Assembly: GCA_034766995.1 (NCBI GenBank)
Contig: CM068314.1
Coordinates: forward strand, 16,726,201 to 16,790,200
DNA: 64,000 nucleotides
Source of the DNA: Acanthacorydalis orientalis
Lineage: Eukaryota; Arthropoda; Insecta; Megaloptera; Corydalidae
Direction: 5' to 3'
Shown: piece by piece, positions 13,597-28,738 of the stretch
Position numbering within the stretch: the stretch's first letter is position 1
Layout: every line of letters starts with the position of its first letter
The notes under the pieces: model-generated
The model's input: the letters and a program-made list of their open reading frames with translations, nothing else
Told to the model about the DNA's origin: nothing
Database searches by the model: none
Translations under genes and position numbers: made by a program

Positions 13597-13599
<3 letters not shown>

Positions 13600-14015
13600 A
13601 ATAATATTTGTTTAATATTAATATAATTTTCTTTTATTGCAGGTAAGACTAATTTGTAAAAATAATATACGGTATGTATAATTAAAAAACAGTATTTATT
13701 ATTTCAAAAATAGAACAGTCATCATATTTTTATTTGAAATACGACTTTATCTTTAAAATATCCATTTTATTCTAAATCTTTTAATTTTATGATAGTGTAA
13801 CAAGTGATTAGTTGTTTTAACACCAATTTGTCGTTATGAAATTTTAAGTTATAATTATATTATAAATTTAAAGATATTTAATGTCAAACAATTATTTTTC
13901 TAAAAAAAATTTATAGTTACATTTACTGTAATGTGAAGTACTTTCTATATTTTAAACCTTGAATTACTTTTCTTATGTAATATTGCAAAAAGTGTTTAGT
14001 ACTTTTACTTCAATC

Positions 14016-14018
<3 letters not shown>

Positions 14019-14082
<64 letters not shown>
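14019..14082. repeat. (AT)n
   Basis: Uninterrupted tract. Confidence 0.98.
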
Positions 14083-14085
<3 letters not shown>

Positions 14086-16024
14086 AGAAATATTTCGAAA
14101 TAATGTTATAATTACAAAGACATTTTATTCAAAAAGTGGTATTTGAATTTAAAATGTAGTTCAAGTAATTCATATTGCACTTTATTTGACATAAATAATA
14201 TTGCAAAATGTATAACTTTTTATGCATTAAATTGTATATATTTCTTTGCAGACTTATAAAATTTATGCATACTTGCCATTTTTTAAAATATAAATACTTA
14301 TAATTTTATATAAAAGAAATACTGCAAGAAATCGATGAATAAAATTAAATTTGTAGTTAGAATTATTATGATTTACTATTAAAATAAACTTGCATTTTCG
14401 TAAAAAATAGTTCTAAATATATATTTATTGTATGTGTGAATATTTTTGAAGAATAATTGAAATATGAGAGATATTTGTAATGTATATATAGTCTTATGTT
14501 TCACTTATATACCTTAAAAATATGCTGAAATAAATGAGATTCAGTTTTTCAATAACATAATGTTTCAGATTACAGTTATTATAGTTTATTTTTAAATATA
14601 ATTCAGTTATATTCGTTAGTTTTTTATTTGAATTATATATATATATATATATAATTTTATTCGTGAAAGTCATGGGTCATGGGACTTGCAGCCGTTACTC
14701 ATTACACCTGTGTTATTATATTTCCAGTACTGATATATTTAATCGATAATTGATATTTACCAAGTATAATTATTCATAAATTTCACTTTTAATTTTTAGT
14801 AAGACTGAGATAAGTTCTTGTAATTAGGAATAATTGATTTATTAAATACATTAATCGATCTTATAGTTTTACTAGAAATAAGATTTCACTCTTTTTCTAT
14901 CTCGATTTCTCTCTCTCCCTCTCCGTCTGTGTACATAATTGCATTTATAGATATTTAAAAAAGGAGCTTTAAAAGCATATCGTTCCTGACAATCGTTATA
15001 TGCTAAGATTTCATTCGAGTTTAACATTATTTGAAATTCTCTAACGAACCCATTGTTCATCGTGTCAAAAATGCAAATAATGTAATCATTATTAAACGCG
15101 ATTCTTCGCACATAATTAAATTTGTGGGATTATTTCATATTACTATTTGCAATATTCATAAACGTTACACAGTTTTAAGTCTATTCAGGCGTTCGTAAAT
15201 CAGTTTCAAGTTAGTTATATTATTTTAACTATTTTTCATTGTCTCAGTGCAGCTGATAAAATCAAAATGTCCAACAACTTGTATTACCATTGATATTTTA
15301 TTTGTTTCTTTAATACCATTTTTTTTCTTTTAATATAGAAGAAAACTAGTTATTAAATATATGGAAATTAAAATCGTGACACCCTTATATTGTAATTATG
15401 TAGCAAGTTTTAAACTTTCTATTTGTCGTGATTAAAAAAATGTAAATTGTACTTTTTGTAGATACAGAATATGTTTATACACTCACGATACAGAATTCGT
15501 AATAAATGCAATTATATATTAGTCATGCAACATAAACAAATGTATAAATTCGTCGTTATTGTCAGAGCCTTGATATTTAATTTGTTTCATTTGAACCAAC
15601 ATCGAGCGTTAATAACTTCATCACGAATGGATGAATGGTTGTAGGTTTGATATGTACTGTCAGATAAATTCATATTATACAGACAGAACAATAGATATGA
15701 TTAAATTAAATTGTATCGCCTACATTTGTATCTGAATGCCTGTTTCGGTAACGAAATGGATCTTTTTTGCTTGTAACCAAATTTTTAAAATAAAAGGATT
15801 TCTTGTAATACGTTGTATAACTTTGAAATTATTTCATAGTCCATACTAAATTTGGTTAGCGGCCATTTCGGATTCAATCAAGTCTTTTTTGGATTTTTAA
15901 TATTACGGAAAAATACCAAATGAAAGTTTCTATATTGAAACAAAGAAGAAGTAGTCATTATTTTATTGAATTTTTTATTTTCATATTTTTATAATTTAAC
16001 TAGTATTTATTTAAAATTAAAAAA

Positions 16025-16350
16025 ATGAAATCGAACATTATTTTTTCATGGGAATTTTCTGATCAAAAATGTCCAATAATTGATTATTAATTATTTTTAA
16101 TTGTTTATGCGCTTTTCGATTGTCATTATCTTCAAAGCATTAAGGGAAAGAAAAAAATGTACCGATTAAATTTTACGAGCTTCTCTGTACCTCAGAAATC
16201 TGAGGATGATGGCATCACCATCAAAATATGCATAAGTGAATAAAGAAATAATTAATAAACATTTTCAATTTACATTTTTTTCTGTTGTTTGTACAAGAAT
16301 AAAAAATTCATTTGTGAAAGTAAATTTAGTCACAATACCAAGAAGTGTAT
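16025..16350. mobile_element. foldback MITE family, copy A (both arms)
   Basis: The left arm carries TCTGATCAAAAATGTCCAAT and then TTTATGCGCTTTTCGATTGT. The right arm carries the inverted counterpart (GAGGATGATGGCATCACCAT, then TTCATTTGTGAAAGTAAATT). The arms are diverged inverted copies of one another around a centre near 16140-16180. Related sequence recurs at 38.7, 49.0, 52.0, 54.0, 57.7 and 63.9 kb. No coding capacity is seen. The outer limits are approximate because the ends have decayed. Confidence 0.75.
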
Positions 16351-18707
16351 ACTAAAAAGATTATTTTATTTAAGTAATATTGCTATTTTTTATATTAATT
16401 TAGTATATTTATAGTAGATTTAATTTTCTTAATACTTTTTAATGAATTACCCCTGTATAATTTGAAACGGATTTAATTTTTGTATAAAATTGATTAAATG
16501 TAATTTCCTTTTTTAATTTCAGTTTTTTTTTTTTTTGATAAATTTCTCAATTATTATACAAAAGGTTCGTACATCGTACGTCTACAAAAAGTATTCGTTT
16601 GATATGTAACCGTAGTATAAAATATTCCAATATATGTTTGTGTGAATCAATTTGTTCATAGCTACTCGAACACTCTACACCGATCTCTTTTTGAAGTTTT
16701 CTACCGTAACATAGATTCAATAATATTTAGCACCCGCATTCAGGGTTGCTCTCATTATTAAATTAACCTTGCTGTTAAACACTGAACTTGTCGTCTGCAT
16801 GCACCCACGTTTGCAATTACAGTGCATGCCTCGTTTGCGAATCCCCAGTGGCAAATCAATTCTAACGGCACCGTTATATGGCAAGAGATACGTTCATGTC
16901 AACTAGCAGTGAAAATATAATTTATTTTTAGTGTATATCAACTTCCTCATTTAAAACTTGGTACGTGTTGTGTCTAGACACGATATCATTATTTTTATAA
17001 CTTTAATATAAACGACTAATTATATAGAACATTCAAGATATTATTATTGCCCTCAAGTATTTGTATTATCACAAAGAATTCCAATTTTGTACTAGTTTTA
17101 AATTTCAAATCTCATTAGACAGATATAGGACAAATAGAAACCTGTTTCAAGTAGAAACATAAATTTAATACGTAGTACAACTGTTTTACATTATGAAAAG
17201 TAGCACTGAATTTATTTAAACATTTATTTTGTTCGTTTTACTGACATTTATTTAGAAAAAAATGACATGATTTGTTTTTTCAACAAATATATATTTATAT
17301 TTCATAACTATATTCCTTTATAATGTTTCATTATCAGAAGAAAATTGAAATTTTGTTTTACAATGCTATAGCATTTTATTGTGCTATAATCAAAAGTATA
17401 TGTGGTTACAAATTGAACTGGTTATAAATCGATTTCTATTTTGATATGTTTATATTTCATGTACGTACTAATTATAAGAGTAACTTACACTTTTTAATTG
17501 CAGTTCGTATCAAATTTGAAAGTTTTATTTACTTTGTAAAACGCATAATGCATATTAATGATTAATATTGTCTTGTTTATAAACTTGAGATAAAATTTCA
17601 ATTTATTGTTGTATTTTAAATTTATTATTGGATAATACATATTTCTGTTTAGGATGCAATAATTATTGATTTCAATTTTCTCACATTTCTTGCATCAGCG
17701 TGTTTTGAAAGCATTTACTGATGAAAAGAGAAATTTTTAAATTATTGTAACATTTTTCGGTACTAAATTAAATATTATCGTTTTTTAGTGAATGTGTATA
17801 TAGATTTATTTTTCAATAATTAAGATAAATAAAAAAACAAGGAAAGATAAATTATTTTTAATTTATAATATTCAGATTTATGTTTTATATAAATTACTGC
17901 GTTTAAATACAATAATTAATTCGATATAAACAAGCACAATTTCATAATTGAATACAATTACAGTTAGAGAACGTTATTTATTGGTTAGCTGGAATCTCAA
18001 GAAAAGCATATTTTATTGTGTTAGCGAGAGGTAAGGCTAAACTAGTGTGAAATTATGACCGGTTATTATAGAATAGTGTTATACGTTTGGTTACCAACAA
18101 GTACACATTTTATAACTCTTGTTTTATAGAAGTGGTAATAAAAGTGTATGTCGCGGTTTTTATAATACAGTTTCCTTGTGTTAATTCTAAAGATATCAAC
18201 TCGTATATGAAAGTCATTATGTATACTTTATGTAACATTTACAATTCTTAAATTGATAATTTACAATAACATCACGAAGTGGAATTCAATGAAATAAGTA
18301 TTATGTAAGATTTTAATAAGTGTAATTATCTCTCTTATGTTGTTGAAGTAAATTAATACTTTCCCATTAACCGGCACTTTAATTACAATTAAATGGTAAT
18401 TATTTTTACTTTATTTACAGTTCAACTTATTTATTAAATTATTTAAAATCAGACAGAGATTAAAAGAAAATCTGCATCGTTAAAAGTAAAAATAATTTAC
18501 AGGTGCTTATATTAGATATGCATATTTTATATCTACGCAATTTATATTTATTTATAATGTAGGATTCCTTCCGTACTTGTTTCTATATCCGTTCTTAATT
18601 CTTGCGTAAATTATTATAACTTTTAGAAGTAACAATTTTACTTTGTATGTGTAAAGAAATATACACTTTGAAAGTTAATTAAAAACAATCATTATAATAC
18701 ATGTGTA

Positions 18708-18775
18708 AGTGTGTACATACACACATACGTACGTACGTACATACATTTTTGTGTGTGTATGTATGTGTGTATATA
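18708..18775. repeat. inverted (CATA/ACGT/GTAT) compound repeat
   Basis: An AC/TACA side, a TACG core (ACGTACGTACGT) and a GT/GTAT side make the tract self-complementary. Confidence 0.9.
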
Positions 18776-18922
18776 CAAATTAGTCTTTCAATACTGGTTT
18801 TAAAACAGAACGGTGCGGAAGTTACTACATGTAGAAGCTCACACATAGCCTTAAGATATCACGAAAAAATTATAAGATTTCGTAAAGAAGTTGTGACAGC
18901 CTAATTAAAAAAATGATTTTTA

Positions 18923-18924
<2 letters not shown>

Positions 18925-18968
<44 letters not shown>
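18925..18968. repeat. (AT)n
   Basis: Uninterrupted tract. Confidence 0.97.
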
Positions 18969-18972
<4 letters not shown>

Positions 18973-21900
18973 ATATATATTGAAAGTTTAAAAATGTATC
19001 TCCAGTTTATAAGCTATCTAAATTTCACTTAATTGTGCACTATAGTCTAAAAGTATATTATCAGGAAATTATATTGAAAGATGTTCTTAAATATTAGTGA
19101 AATTAGTATTCGTATATCATCGAAAATAAATGCATGATTCGAAAGATGTTTTTTAAACAGATTTATATACCTAATTTCTTGATTTAGAATTTAAAAACTT
19201 ATTTTTAATGTTGAATTACTGTTTTTTCTTTGTGTCTATTGAAGTCTGCCCTGACTTATTCGAAGTAAAGGTCAATAGTGCGCCATTTTTTTAAAAAAAG
19301 TGCTTAATTTATACGTACTTTGTGATATGTATATATATATAAGTAAAATAAACACATGCAATTTATCTAAGTTACGTTTCATTTCTCACGATTTTGTATG
19401 CAAGGTGACATCTAAAACAATATCTTAACCAGATCAATACGTCTGTACATCACTGATGTTGAAACTAAACGTGTTCTGCACAACAAATGTTTTCCTATAT
19501 ATCGCATCAAAAATCGCTTATTTTACCCTAGGTCCTCAGGTAATAAACAATCCTTATCAAAAAATCACCAGACAGTTGGCTGACTGGCTCACGTATCTAC
19601 ACAACCAATCGTGTGTAGCCGTTCTCATGGCGAAGCGTTCGTAATCATTACTGTGATTTCAAAGCAAACCAACATAAGACGCCTTGGGCTTATCGTTCAA
19701 CAACTCACTGCTGGTGTTTATATAAAATGTTACTGGTTATGTACACCACACCTTTTATGTTCGACACCGATATTTGTCCTGATGTATTATGATTACTTCT
19801 TCAGTTGATAGATTTGTTGTAAATGATGTGCGACTTATATAAAAAATAAGTGGAAAATGTCATTAAAAATGTAAACGAGTTGTACGACTGCTTACAATCA
19901 ATAAAAATACGTAGTTTTTTTCCTCTATATTCATATATCTAGAGATGTAATAATTGTATTTGTTTTTGTAATAAAATATACTTTTAAAATGTTCCACATT
20001 TACATAAAATATTCAATCATTTTAAAACATGGATCAGAATATTGATGACGGGTTTAAGACCTTATCATACAATGAGTTATAAATTTCTTCGTCTAATCTC
20101 ATTTTAATGAAACATAACTAGTCATGAATCTTCTAATATGAGATGAGATAACGCTTTATAACTCTAAATATAGAATTAAAATAATGCAGATTAATTGATC
20201 TGAACTCTTTCGGATATTATTGTATGGAGGTAGTGACCCGGATATAAATTAATGCAGTATCATAAATTCAAATTAATTTACTCTGTACGACCTTATACAA
20301 CATCGTGGATTACATAATCGCAAGATGAAATTGACAGTGACGTCATTAGATGCAGAACATTTAAGATGTGAAAACATTATTACTATTTTAATGTATGATG
20401 TATGCATGTGAATGTTAATGTGCTCTCGTAACTAGGAAATATCTTCTTCTGTTTATATTTAATGTGTATTGTTTTACCAGATTTGTAACATCAAAGATTT
20501 TCCGACTGCCGCAAAAATCGTTCACGTTTGTAAAAATATCGCTACAGTTTTTTCTTATCTGAGAATTTTATCGAAATAAAATAAATAAAATCAGCCGACG
20601 AAGGTCGAAAACAATGGTTTCTTTATGATCCTTTATAATTCGTGTATTCACGAAATCGAAACTGATATACATCACTGGAGATAAAGATCAAAACGACTTA
20701 TACAATCACTTTTTGCAGATGTTATTGTATTTCGTTGCGCCAAAAACAATGTCATACATGGCTTCGGCGTGTGACAAACACTAAAATTACAAGCGTTTGA
20801 ACAAACAGAATCGAATTCCGTATTCATAAATGCAACAGATAGACATCGGTCAGAATCAATGTAATAGATGTAGATTTTAGATAACATTCTCTTGAAGCCA
20901 CGGTGACCAGATAACGAATAATAATAAATAAATAAAAAAACGTGTTCGTAGATGTTATACAAACACAGAATTCATACGACTTCTTCGACTGATTCGCCAA
21001 TATAACGGGTCGCTCTCAATTGATGTCAATCTGTCAACATATCGTCGAAGCTTTACTGCCCTATTGATAAATGCGACCGGGCTGACAAGTAACTATTTCT
21101 TTTAATTCGATGCTATATATGAACGATATACTTTTTGTGATCTTTATCTGTGTCACAGGGTTTCAATTTTTGTATATTTCATTTCAATTTTTTATCTTTT
21201 TAAAAATGTTTTTCTTATAATAAAAGTATTTGAGTTTGAGAACAAATTTTCAATTCTTTCTCTTCTTTTCACTCTTCAATAAAGCACTTTTTAATACATA
21301 TTTTACAATTAGAAAACAAAAATAATAAATTGTAAATAAATGACTAGAACTGTTCTTAATTAGTAGTGATATTTTTTCTAAAATTAAGGTTAGTCGTGTA
21401 AATTTAATAATAACTTAAAAAACACTTTTATTAATGATTTATCACTTTTAAATTGTAATTTTTTATCTGCATTTTTATTTAAATGAAAGTGTGATTAATT
21501 TTAAAGTGAAGGTAAATAATACATATTTTTATTATGAATAATTCATTTCATTTTTCAAGATGACACTTGTTTCAGAATAAATTGCACATACATTTGTGTT
21601 CAGACTTTTAATCTATTAAAAACGTAAAATAAAATTCTGAATTTGCGATTAGTATTCATTTGTGAATAAATATTAATCAGTATCTATTTGAAATCTTAAG
21701 AATTGTACGTAGCATTCAGAAATTATATTTAGAGTAAAGTACATTATTCACGTAATTTTCATCTTTGTTTCGAAATGTAACAGACATTCATATAAACTTC
21801 ATACAAGGAAGAATGGAACATCTGAAACCGGTCACCAGAGTCCCGGTTTGGTTGCAGCGGAGCTGTCGACCACATCCATTGTTTGTTTTTTTATGGTTGA

Positions 21901-23689
21901 TTCCCATCACTGGATTGCTGTATGGCCTCCAGCGAATTTAAAACCACGTAACATTGGTCAGAAAAACAATACACAATGAACACACACACTGCAAGTATAT
22001 AATAACTGCATATATGTACATTCATGCATACGTCTGTCGAGACGCACACAACTTTTCCAGTGTTTGAATCGTCTAACATTGTCTGATCGCACGATTACCG
22101 TTACGTCGGTGAATATTCCGATTAGTTGACATCATTTACGTGGTTCGTAGAATAGTAGATGGCGGTTCGATTATTTCGAAACTACCGGATTTTGTATCGT
22201 ACTTATAATACATTGCTAACGATGAGTGTACTTTTATGTTTGTGTAGAAATTAGTAAATGTTTCATGAGCATAAGAATATTTAATTTATAAACATACATC
22301 AACCATATGTTTTAATTTTAAATATTTATTAAAAAAATCGCCGAATATTTCGTTAAGCAGCATTTTTCTGAAACTAGCTTGTTTACTGTTATAATTATTT
22401 GTATAATCCGTTTTTCTAATTTTATCTGGTATGTGTCTCTGTAACCAATTTACTATAAATTAAATGTGTATTATTTGTATAAAAACTAAATCCGTATAAC
22501 GTATGGTTTCTTGTCTAATCAAACGTAAAATAAAACCACTTTTTAACTAACGAAAAAAACTGAAAACAAACTTTATTTATAATTATCATTGTAATATTTT
22601 ATAGCTGTAATCTCGTTGATATGTTGTATTGTAGATCTTCCTATATGATCAGTAGAAACACTGCTTTCGTCGACCGTTGTCGGCACGTTTTCCATCTTCA
22701 GATGAGTTTTGAAAACTCGTTTAAATAACTTTTATTAATGTCTGTAAGAGAAATGCTTCTAAATTAATAAACGGGAACAGAAAAAGGAACAATTCGAAAG
22801 AAATTTGCAAATTTTATTATTTATGTATCAATGTCTATAGGGGTTTTAACTTACATTTGGCTTGTATTATAAAATATATACAAGCAGTACCATCGACATG
22901 TTTATATAAATGTTTTTAAATATGTATGAAGTAATTTTAGCGTTGCACTGTTTAAAAACTAATCCAAATAAGAATGTGTATATTAATGAATCATTTATTA
23001 TATTTCACAATTACTATATAGAACAATAAACTGTAAATAATAAGTGAATAACTTGACATATTCAGTTTATAATATTAGTACTTATAATAACTGTTCGTCA
23101 AACAATTGTTCCAACTATGATATTTTTTATTTACATTCATTATTGATTCATTTTACGAACCCGTAAGAATGTTAAAGTAAATTTCTTTACCTAAGAAACT
23201 AACTGTATTATCTCCTAAATAGTAATGAAAAAAGAAAGGTTTTGTAGGTCATCGCATGAAGGCGAATATGAGTCATCGACTTTGCATAAATATTGCGCCT
23301 ACCTTCAAATGTAATCAAAATAAACTATAAATAAATACATAAGCCCCACTACAATTATACATCGAATGTTAACACTAAACAGGAGAAAGTATATAAACAA
23401 ATAAACAGTAAGTGAGACAATGTCACGGAGAAAGTGTTATTAGATTCCTGAACGTTACTGATGAACAAATGAACAAAGTGAGACGAGAATGGGTGTTATA
23501 GATAAATGATACTATTTTTTGTTTCGTTCAATAAACCAGGAACATATAACAAGAGTACAAAACAATAAAAGAACTGCGAACAACATGTATTCATTCTGCG
23601 TGTTGATCTGTTGACATTTATTTTCTTAATTGAAATTTATTGTTGTCTGCTACCGATAATAGGCATCTAAAAATAATTGTATTTATTTT

Positions 23690-23691
<2 letters not shown>

Positions 23692-23752
<61 letters not shown>
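23692..23752. repeat. (AT)n
   Basis: Uninterrupted tract. Confidence 0.98.
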
Positions 23753-23755
<3 letters not shown>

Positions 23756-24864
23756 ATTGTAAATTCTTTCTTTTGTCACGAAAGTTATGAATGGTATATA
23801 CAAACCTTCAAATAACAATTATAGCGAGCCTTAGGCATTTCAAAATTATGCCTCCTACGATGTATATATTTTCTGGGTGAGTTTGTATGGAATGATAATA
23901 AATAGTTAATTAATTCGTAAACAGGTCTATTTAAAATACAAGAATGTCAAAGAAAATAAAATGTTTATTGAAGGTATGTATTTAGTAAAAAAAGTAAACA
24001 AATAGTTCTTCTAAATTGAAGAGAAAATTATGTTTATTGATTTCAATTATTGTTTAAGTTTTGATTGTTATATTTATTTATTAATTATATTTTTAACACA
24101 TTACATGCATTTTTTATTAATAAATAATTTAATAGCAACGCATAAATCGAATTCCTAATTTAAAATATAATTGACAGTATGTATATTGCACTGACAAAAA
24201 AATATATACTGCATAAATGAAACCTTTGATATATATTTTTATATAAAAACCATATTGAATCAAAGTAGGAAGTCGAAACGAATAATTATAACAGTAAAAG
24301 TATACAGTTCTTATTCTTTATAATTAATCGAAGAAAATTCTATTAATAGATACTCGTGAGAGGCATAATTCATTCCTTTTACCATATAATTATCAAACTA
24401 AAAAAAAACTCAATTTTTTGAAACATAAATATTTCACATATGTTATTAATCATGTAAGCTACAAGTAAGAATATTTTATATTGGTAGCTACTTATAGAAA
24501 CAAGTGTAATGTGTTTTTCAGATTAAATTATTACTATCCACACATGTTAGTGCACACATTAAAAATAGCAAATACATTATTAATTTTACTTGTAAATTGA
24601 TTCTGGAAAAAAAAACAGTCACGTTATGTTTTTTTAAAAAGAAACTATGCAGTTTAATTATATAGAATTCTAAATTATATTATACACTGTCACAATATTG
24701 CATATAAACATGTTTTTATAAATGCACGTTTTTCAATTGCACACATGTATTTTATATAAACTATTCTAAATTTTATAATAATAATTAATATCCGTAAAAG
24801 ATATCGATACGTTATCATAAATTAGATCAGTTAGTGTGTTTGATAGTTATGCATAATACAGTCG

Positions 24865-24868
24865 ATAT

Positions 24869-24933
<65 letters not shown>

Positions 24934-24960
24934 CATGTATACACACACACATACACGTAT
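24865..24960. repeat. (ATAC)n(AT)n(AC)n compound
   Basis: ATAC units and a long AT run, then an AC run after a short break. Confidence 0.96.
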
Positions 24961-25976
24961 AATATATTACAAGAAATTTACTTTTTTACTCGTTATTATT
25001 TGAGAGCTGATCTGAACATGTTTCTTTTTTGCTGACAATTGAATTATCTTCGTCGATATTTATTTTTTATGCAGTACAAATTTAAGAATATTTCAGTATT
25101 TTTTGTAGGATTAATTTTCTTAATTTATTCTTATTTTTAACCTTAATTCAGTAAATATAATCCATTTTCGATCTTTATCAGTATTTGATAACTTTTTAGA
25201 TTTTTTTTAAATCCATTAATATTGAAAAGAAATAATGTATTATTATTGAGTATAAAACCGTTCAGTATTTTTTTTTTTTTGTTAGATGAGATCTTTATAA
25301 ATTAAGATTATAATCAGGTCTAAAAGGAGCTTTATATTGAGTATTGTATTTATTTCCGATTAAAAAATATATATTCTTTTTCATTTCAAAAACGTATAAA
25401 TTTAATGTTTGAAGTAAATCTTCGATAGTAGAACCAGATAAGTATTTATATGGAAAACAACAAATGTATTACAACTATTTAGATAATAATAGTAAACAAT
25501 GTGACATTATAGTTTGACCCGAGAAAATATTTTAGAAGTGAACCGTATTTATGTATGTGTATCTTATCATTTATTTTTTAAGAACAAATAATGTAAGTAT
25601 TGTTTTTCTTTTATAGAGAAATCAAATTCCTATGAAACCATAATCATATGCTTCACATCAATTAGGAAGTAAAACTATACATCGTTTGTAAACATATGAA
25701 TATTATCAAACGAGAAGAGTCCAATGTCAATTCCCAGATGTGTATTAAATTGAAGCATATGAAATAAATATGATTATTTATGAAACTGATATTAGAGGAT
25801 GTGTCGAAGGTGATCATTCAATTGCGCGTTATTTATTACGTCTATTTTGAATGGAAATGTTTCTATTTACATTTACATCTGGAAATATAATATCAATTTG
25901 TTTTTAGATCAGTTTAATGAACTATGTACATATATTTTAAAAATTATTACTAATATCAATTAATTGAGTTCGATTG

Positions 25977-25980
<4 letters not shown>

Positions 25981-26042
<62 letters not shown>
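25981..26042. repeat. (AT)n
   Basis: Uninterrupted tract. Confidence 0.98.
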
Positions 26043-26046
<4 letters not shown>

Positions 26047-27181
26047 ACCTATCTATTTAGTGTATTATTTAACAAATGTATTATTAATACAGTTCGGTGA
26101 AAGTCGATCGGCTTTAAAATTAAACAATGAGCGTGATATCTAATTAAACATTTTTGTGCATAATTCATGTGATTAAACTGTTCATATCTTTCAAGTGTAT
26201 ATTGTTTTAAACTTGAACCATATAATCCTTGAAAATCCCAATAATAATATAAACTTGACCTAAAATGTCAATATGTCGACTTCAGTCATCCGTAACTCAT
26301 GCCCTCTTGAACTTGTATGACTTTTAAATGGCAGGCGCGGTACTTTTCTTTTGTAGAAAGCTAACAAGGCGTGTAACGGAAAATACGCATTGTATAAATC
26401 AAGAGATGGAAAAAAACTTTCGCTGCTCTAAAATAAATAATAAATAATTTGAACTGTGTTTGTGTCGTTTTTATATTTTAAAATACTTTTTTCTGGTTTA
26501 AGTGTATATTCTAAAATGTAAATTCGATATACCGGGATTAAATATGAAATATTGTCAATTTTAAAAGTAGACACTTTTTTTATCACAAAACGAAGTATAC
26601 TTTTTAATAACAAATTTGTTTTTAATTTGATTTCAAATTTCGATGTGATAAAAATAGTTTTTGTTCATACTTAAAAATATTATAATTGACAATTAATGAG
26701 TTTGTAATATAATTATAATATTTGATTTATAATGTAAATTAATCATCTGGTTTTAATAAGAAAATTGAATTTTTCGACTTGATATGTTAGAAATGAGATA
26801 GTATGTTTTAATGAGTGTAAAATTTCCACAGCAATTAAATTAATTTCTATGACTGTGCATAAACAGATCCAAGCAAATAATCTTTAACCTTTACATTCGT
26901 ATTTATGTGTAAATTAACTTTGTATGTGCAGTTCATTGTGGAAATTAACACGAGACACGGATAACTAAATTATCCCTTGTACAAATGACGCACTTGAATG
27001 AATACGATGAGTGCAATGCATTCTTTTAATTTTATTATACAACGTACTTATATCTCCGTACATCATTCAATTGAATTCTGCAACATAAACACGTTCTGTG
27101 TATGCACAACCGCGAATTTCAATTGACTATGCGATGGCAGCTGGTCGTCTCTGAATAAGAGCTTAATTTAATCTCACTATT

Positions 27182-27185
<4 letters not shown>

Positions 27186-27247
<62 letters not shown>

Positions 27248-27251
27248 CATA
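27186..27251. repeat. (AT)n
   Basis: AT tract with ACATATACAT at its right end. Confidence 0.98.
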
Positions 27252-27549
27252 CTGTACGGGTGGATGTACGTTTTTGTTTAGTTTTAATACCGTTCTAAAT
27301 CAGCAATACAAAAATAAATAAATAGCGATTATTGTTATGGCCTTATGTTGCTGAAAATAAATATAATAAGCATTATAGAAAATGAACATATTTCTCCTGT
27401 GTTTTATTTCAATTGCAAGCTTTTGAACATTTGTACAGTCCAGCGAATAGTAACTGTAAAAAGCGGATAAAATGTATTTATGACGTCGATTTGTAAAAGC
27501 GGATGGAAACCAACCGGATGTTGTTATTCACATCTGATTATATATACAT

Positions 27550-27551
<2 letters not shown>

Positions 27552-27633
<82 letters not shown>

Positions 27634-27638
27634 ATATG
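27552..27638. repeat. (AT)n(TATG)n(TG)n(TATG)n compound
   Basis: Four successive slippage blocks, only about 300 bases from the previous tract. Confidence 0.97.
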
Positions 27639-27927
27639 TTACATGTTTATACGTACAAAAATATTTTCTCAAAATATATTAGTAAAATATAAGCATTTTC
27701 TTCAAAATCACTAAACAGTTAAAGAAATTTCAAACGAATATATGACTGAATTCATGAAGTTATTTTTATCGTAAGCAAATGATTTATAAAAATGTTTTAA
27801 ATGTAGTGAAGTAATATATTTCATGAGTTTTATTTGTATAAATATTTTTTATAAATATTCTTCGTTTACGATTATAAGTAATAAAATAAAAGATAAATTT
27901 ATGTACGAATCTGTTTATTTTGGCATG

Positions 27928-27935
27928 CATATATG

Positions 27936-27971
<36 letters not shown>
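27928..27971. repeat. (AT)n
   Basis: AT tract interrupted by one TATG unit. Confidence 0.95.
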
Positions 27972-27973
<2 letters not shown>

Positions 27974-28320
27974 AGGTGTGAGTATTTTCATACAAAATGT
28001 CTTTTTATTAAAAAGTCGTACATTGTAAAAATATTTGTATAACTGTTTGAAGCACTGTATTTTGTTCGAGTAACAAAAATCTAAAACAGGTATCTTCACG
28101 AAGTGATAGCAAATAAGTAAATATGTTAAGTAATGATATAAGTACGTGTTGGAGGTGTGTGGCATCTAAAAAAATTTACATAAATTTCACATTGTATAAT
28201 CAATTGTACAATAGTTCATAAAATTCTTATTGAAAATATAAGTAAAAGTGTCGTATTGTGTATTTCTTCTTGATAATATTGGATTTGAATTTATATTTTG
28301 TCTTCCTTTCATTATTTTTT

Positions 28321-28322
<2 letters not shown>

Positions 28323-28393
<71 letters not shown>

Positions 28394-28404
28394 GCGTGTG
28401 TGTG
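28323..28404. repeat. (AT)n(GT)n compound
   Basis: An AT run of about 60 bases ends in a short GT-rich tail. Confidence 0.97.
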
Positions 28405-28716
28405 CGAATGTACATGGATATATTTTGCAGTCGTTTCTTAAATATAATCTTTCTGTTAACATTTGACATTTTTTAAAAATTAATTTAAAATAGTTAAATG
28501 TTACATATGTATAAAACTACATTTCATGATTAATATCCTTACCTTTAAGCTATTATGTTTATTTAAATTAATCTAGACACATTCTAATTTAAAGACGTTT
28601 AACTTGTTTAAAAGTATCGAACATAAATTTAAAATATTAATGAATTCCAATAGAAAATTATATAAAATGTGTCATAGTCTAAAATATAAATGTGATTTAA
28701 ACACGACATTGAAATG

Positions 28717-28738
28717 TATATATATATATATATATATA
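28717..28738. repeat. (AT)n beside mariner copy 1
   Basis: A short tract that touches the left end of the mariner element. Confidence 0.9.

Larger units (their letters stand above)
9101..16000. other. AT-rich non-coding region, no gene seen
   Basis: No exon is recognisable. The more complex stretches are 9230-9500 and 10080-10340. The latter contains motifs such as GATGCGGGCCACCGAC and is the likeliest place here for a regulatory element or non-coding exon, but I see no TATA/initiator arrangement or coding frame that would settle it. The rest is AT-rich DNA with (AT)n tracts and a short perfect hairpin at 12541. Confidence 0.45.
16351..28716. other. AT-rich non-coding region, no gene seen
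   Basis: No exon is recognisable. Islands of higher complexity lie at 16680-16900 (contains GCATGCACCCACG), 19440-19760, 20990-21080 and 21800-22180 (contains GTCCCGGTTTGGTTGCAGCG). None gives a frame resembling a known protein. The remainder is AT-rich DNA with long (AT)n tracts at 18.9, 23.7, 24.9, 26.0, 27.2, 27.55, 27.95 and 28.35 kb. Confidence 0.45.

Noticed and set aside
20672..20962. Minus-strand 96-codon open frame
   Set aside because: No similarity recognised; low-complexity hydrophobic start followed by unpatterned sequence.
28227..28476. Overlapping open frames on both strands rich in alternating Tyr-Ile
   Set aside because: They are translations of the (AT)n tract; the same pattern occurs at every such tract and has no protein support.
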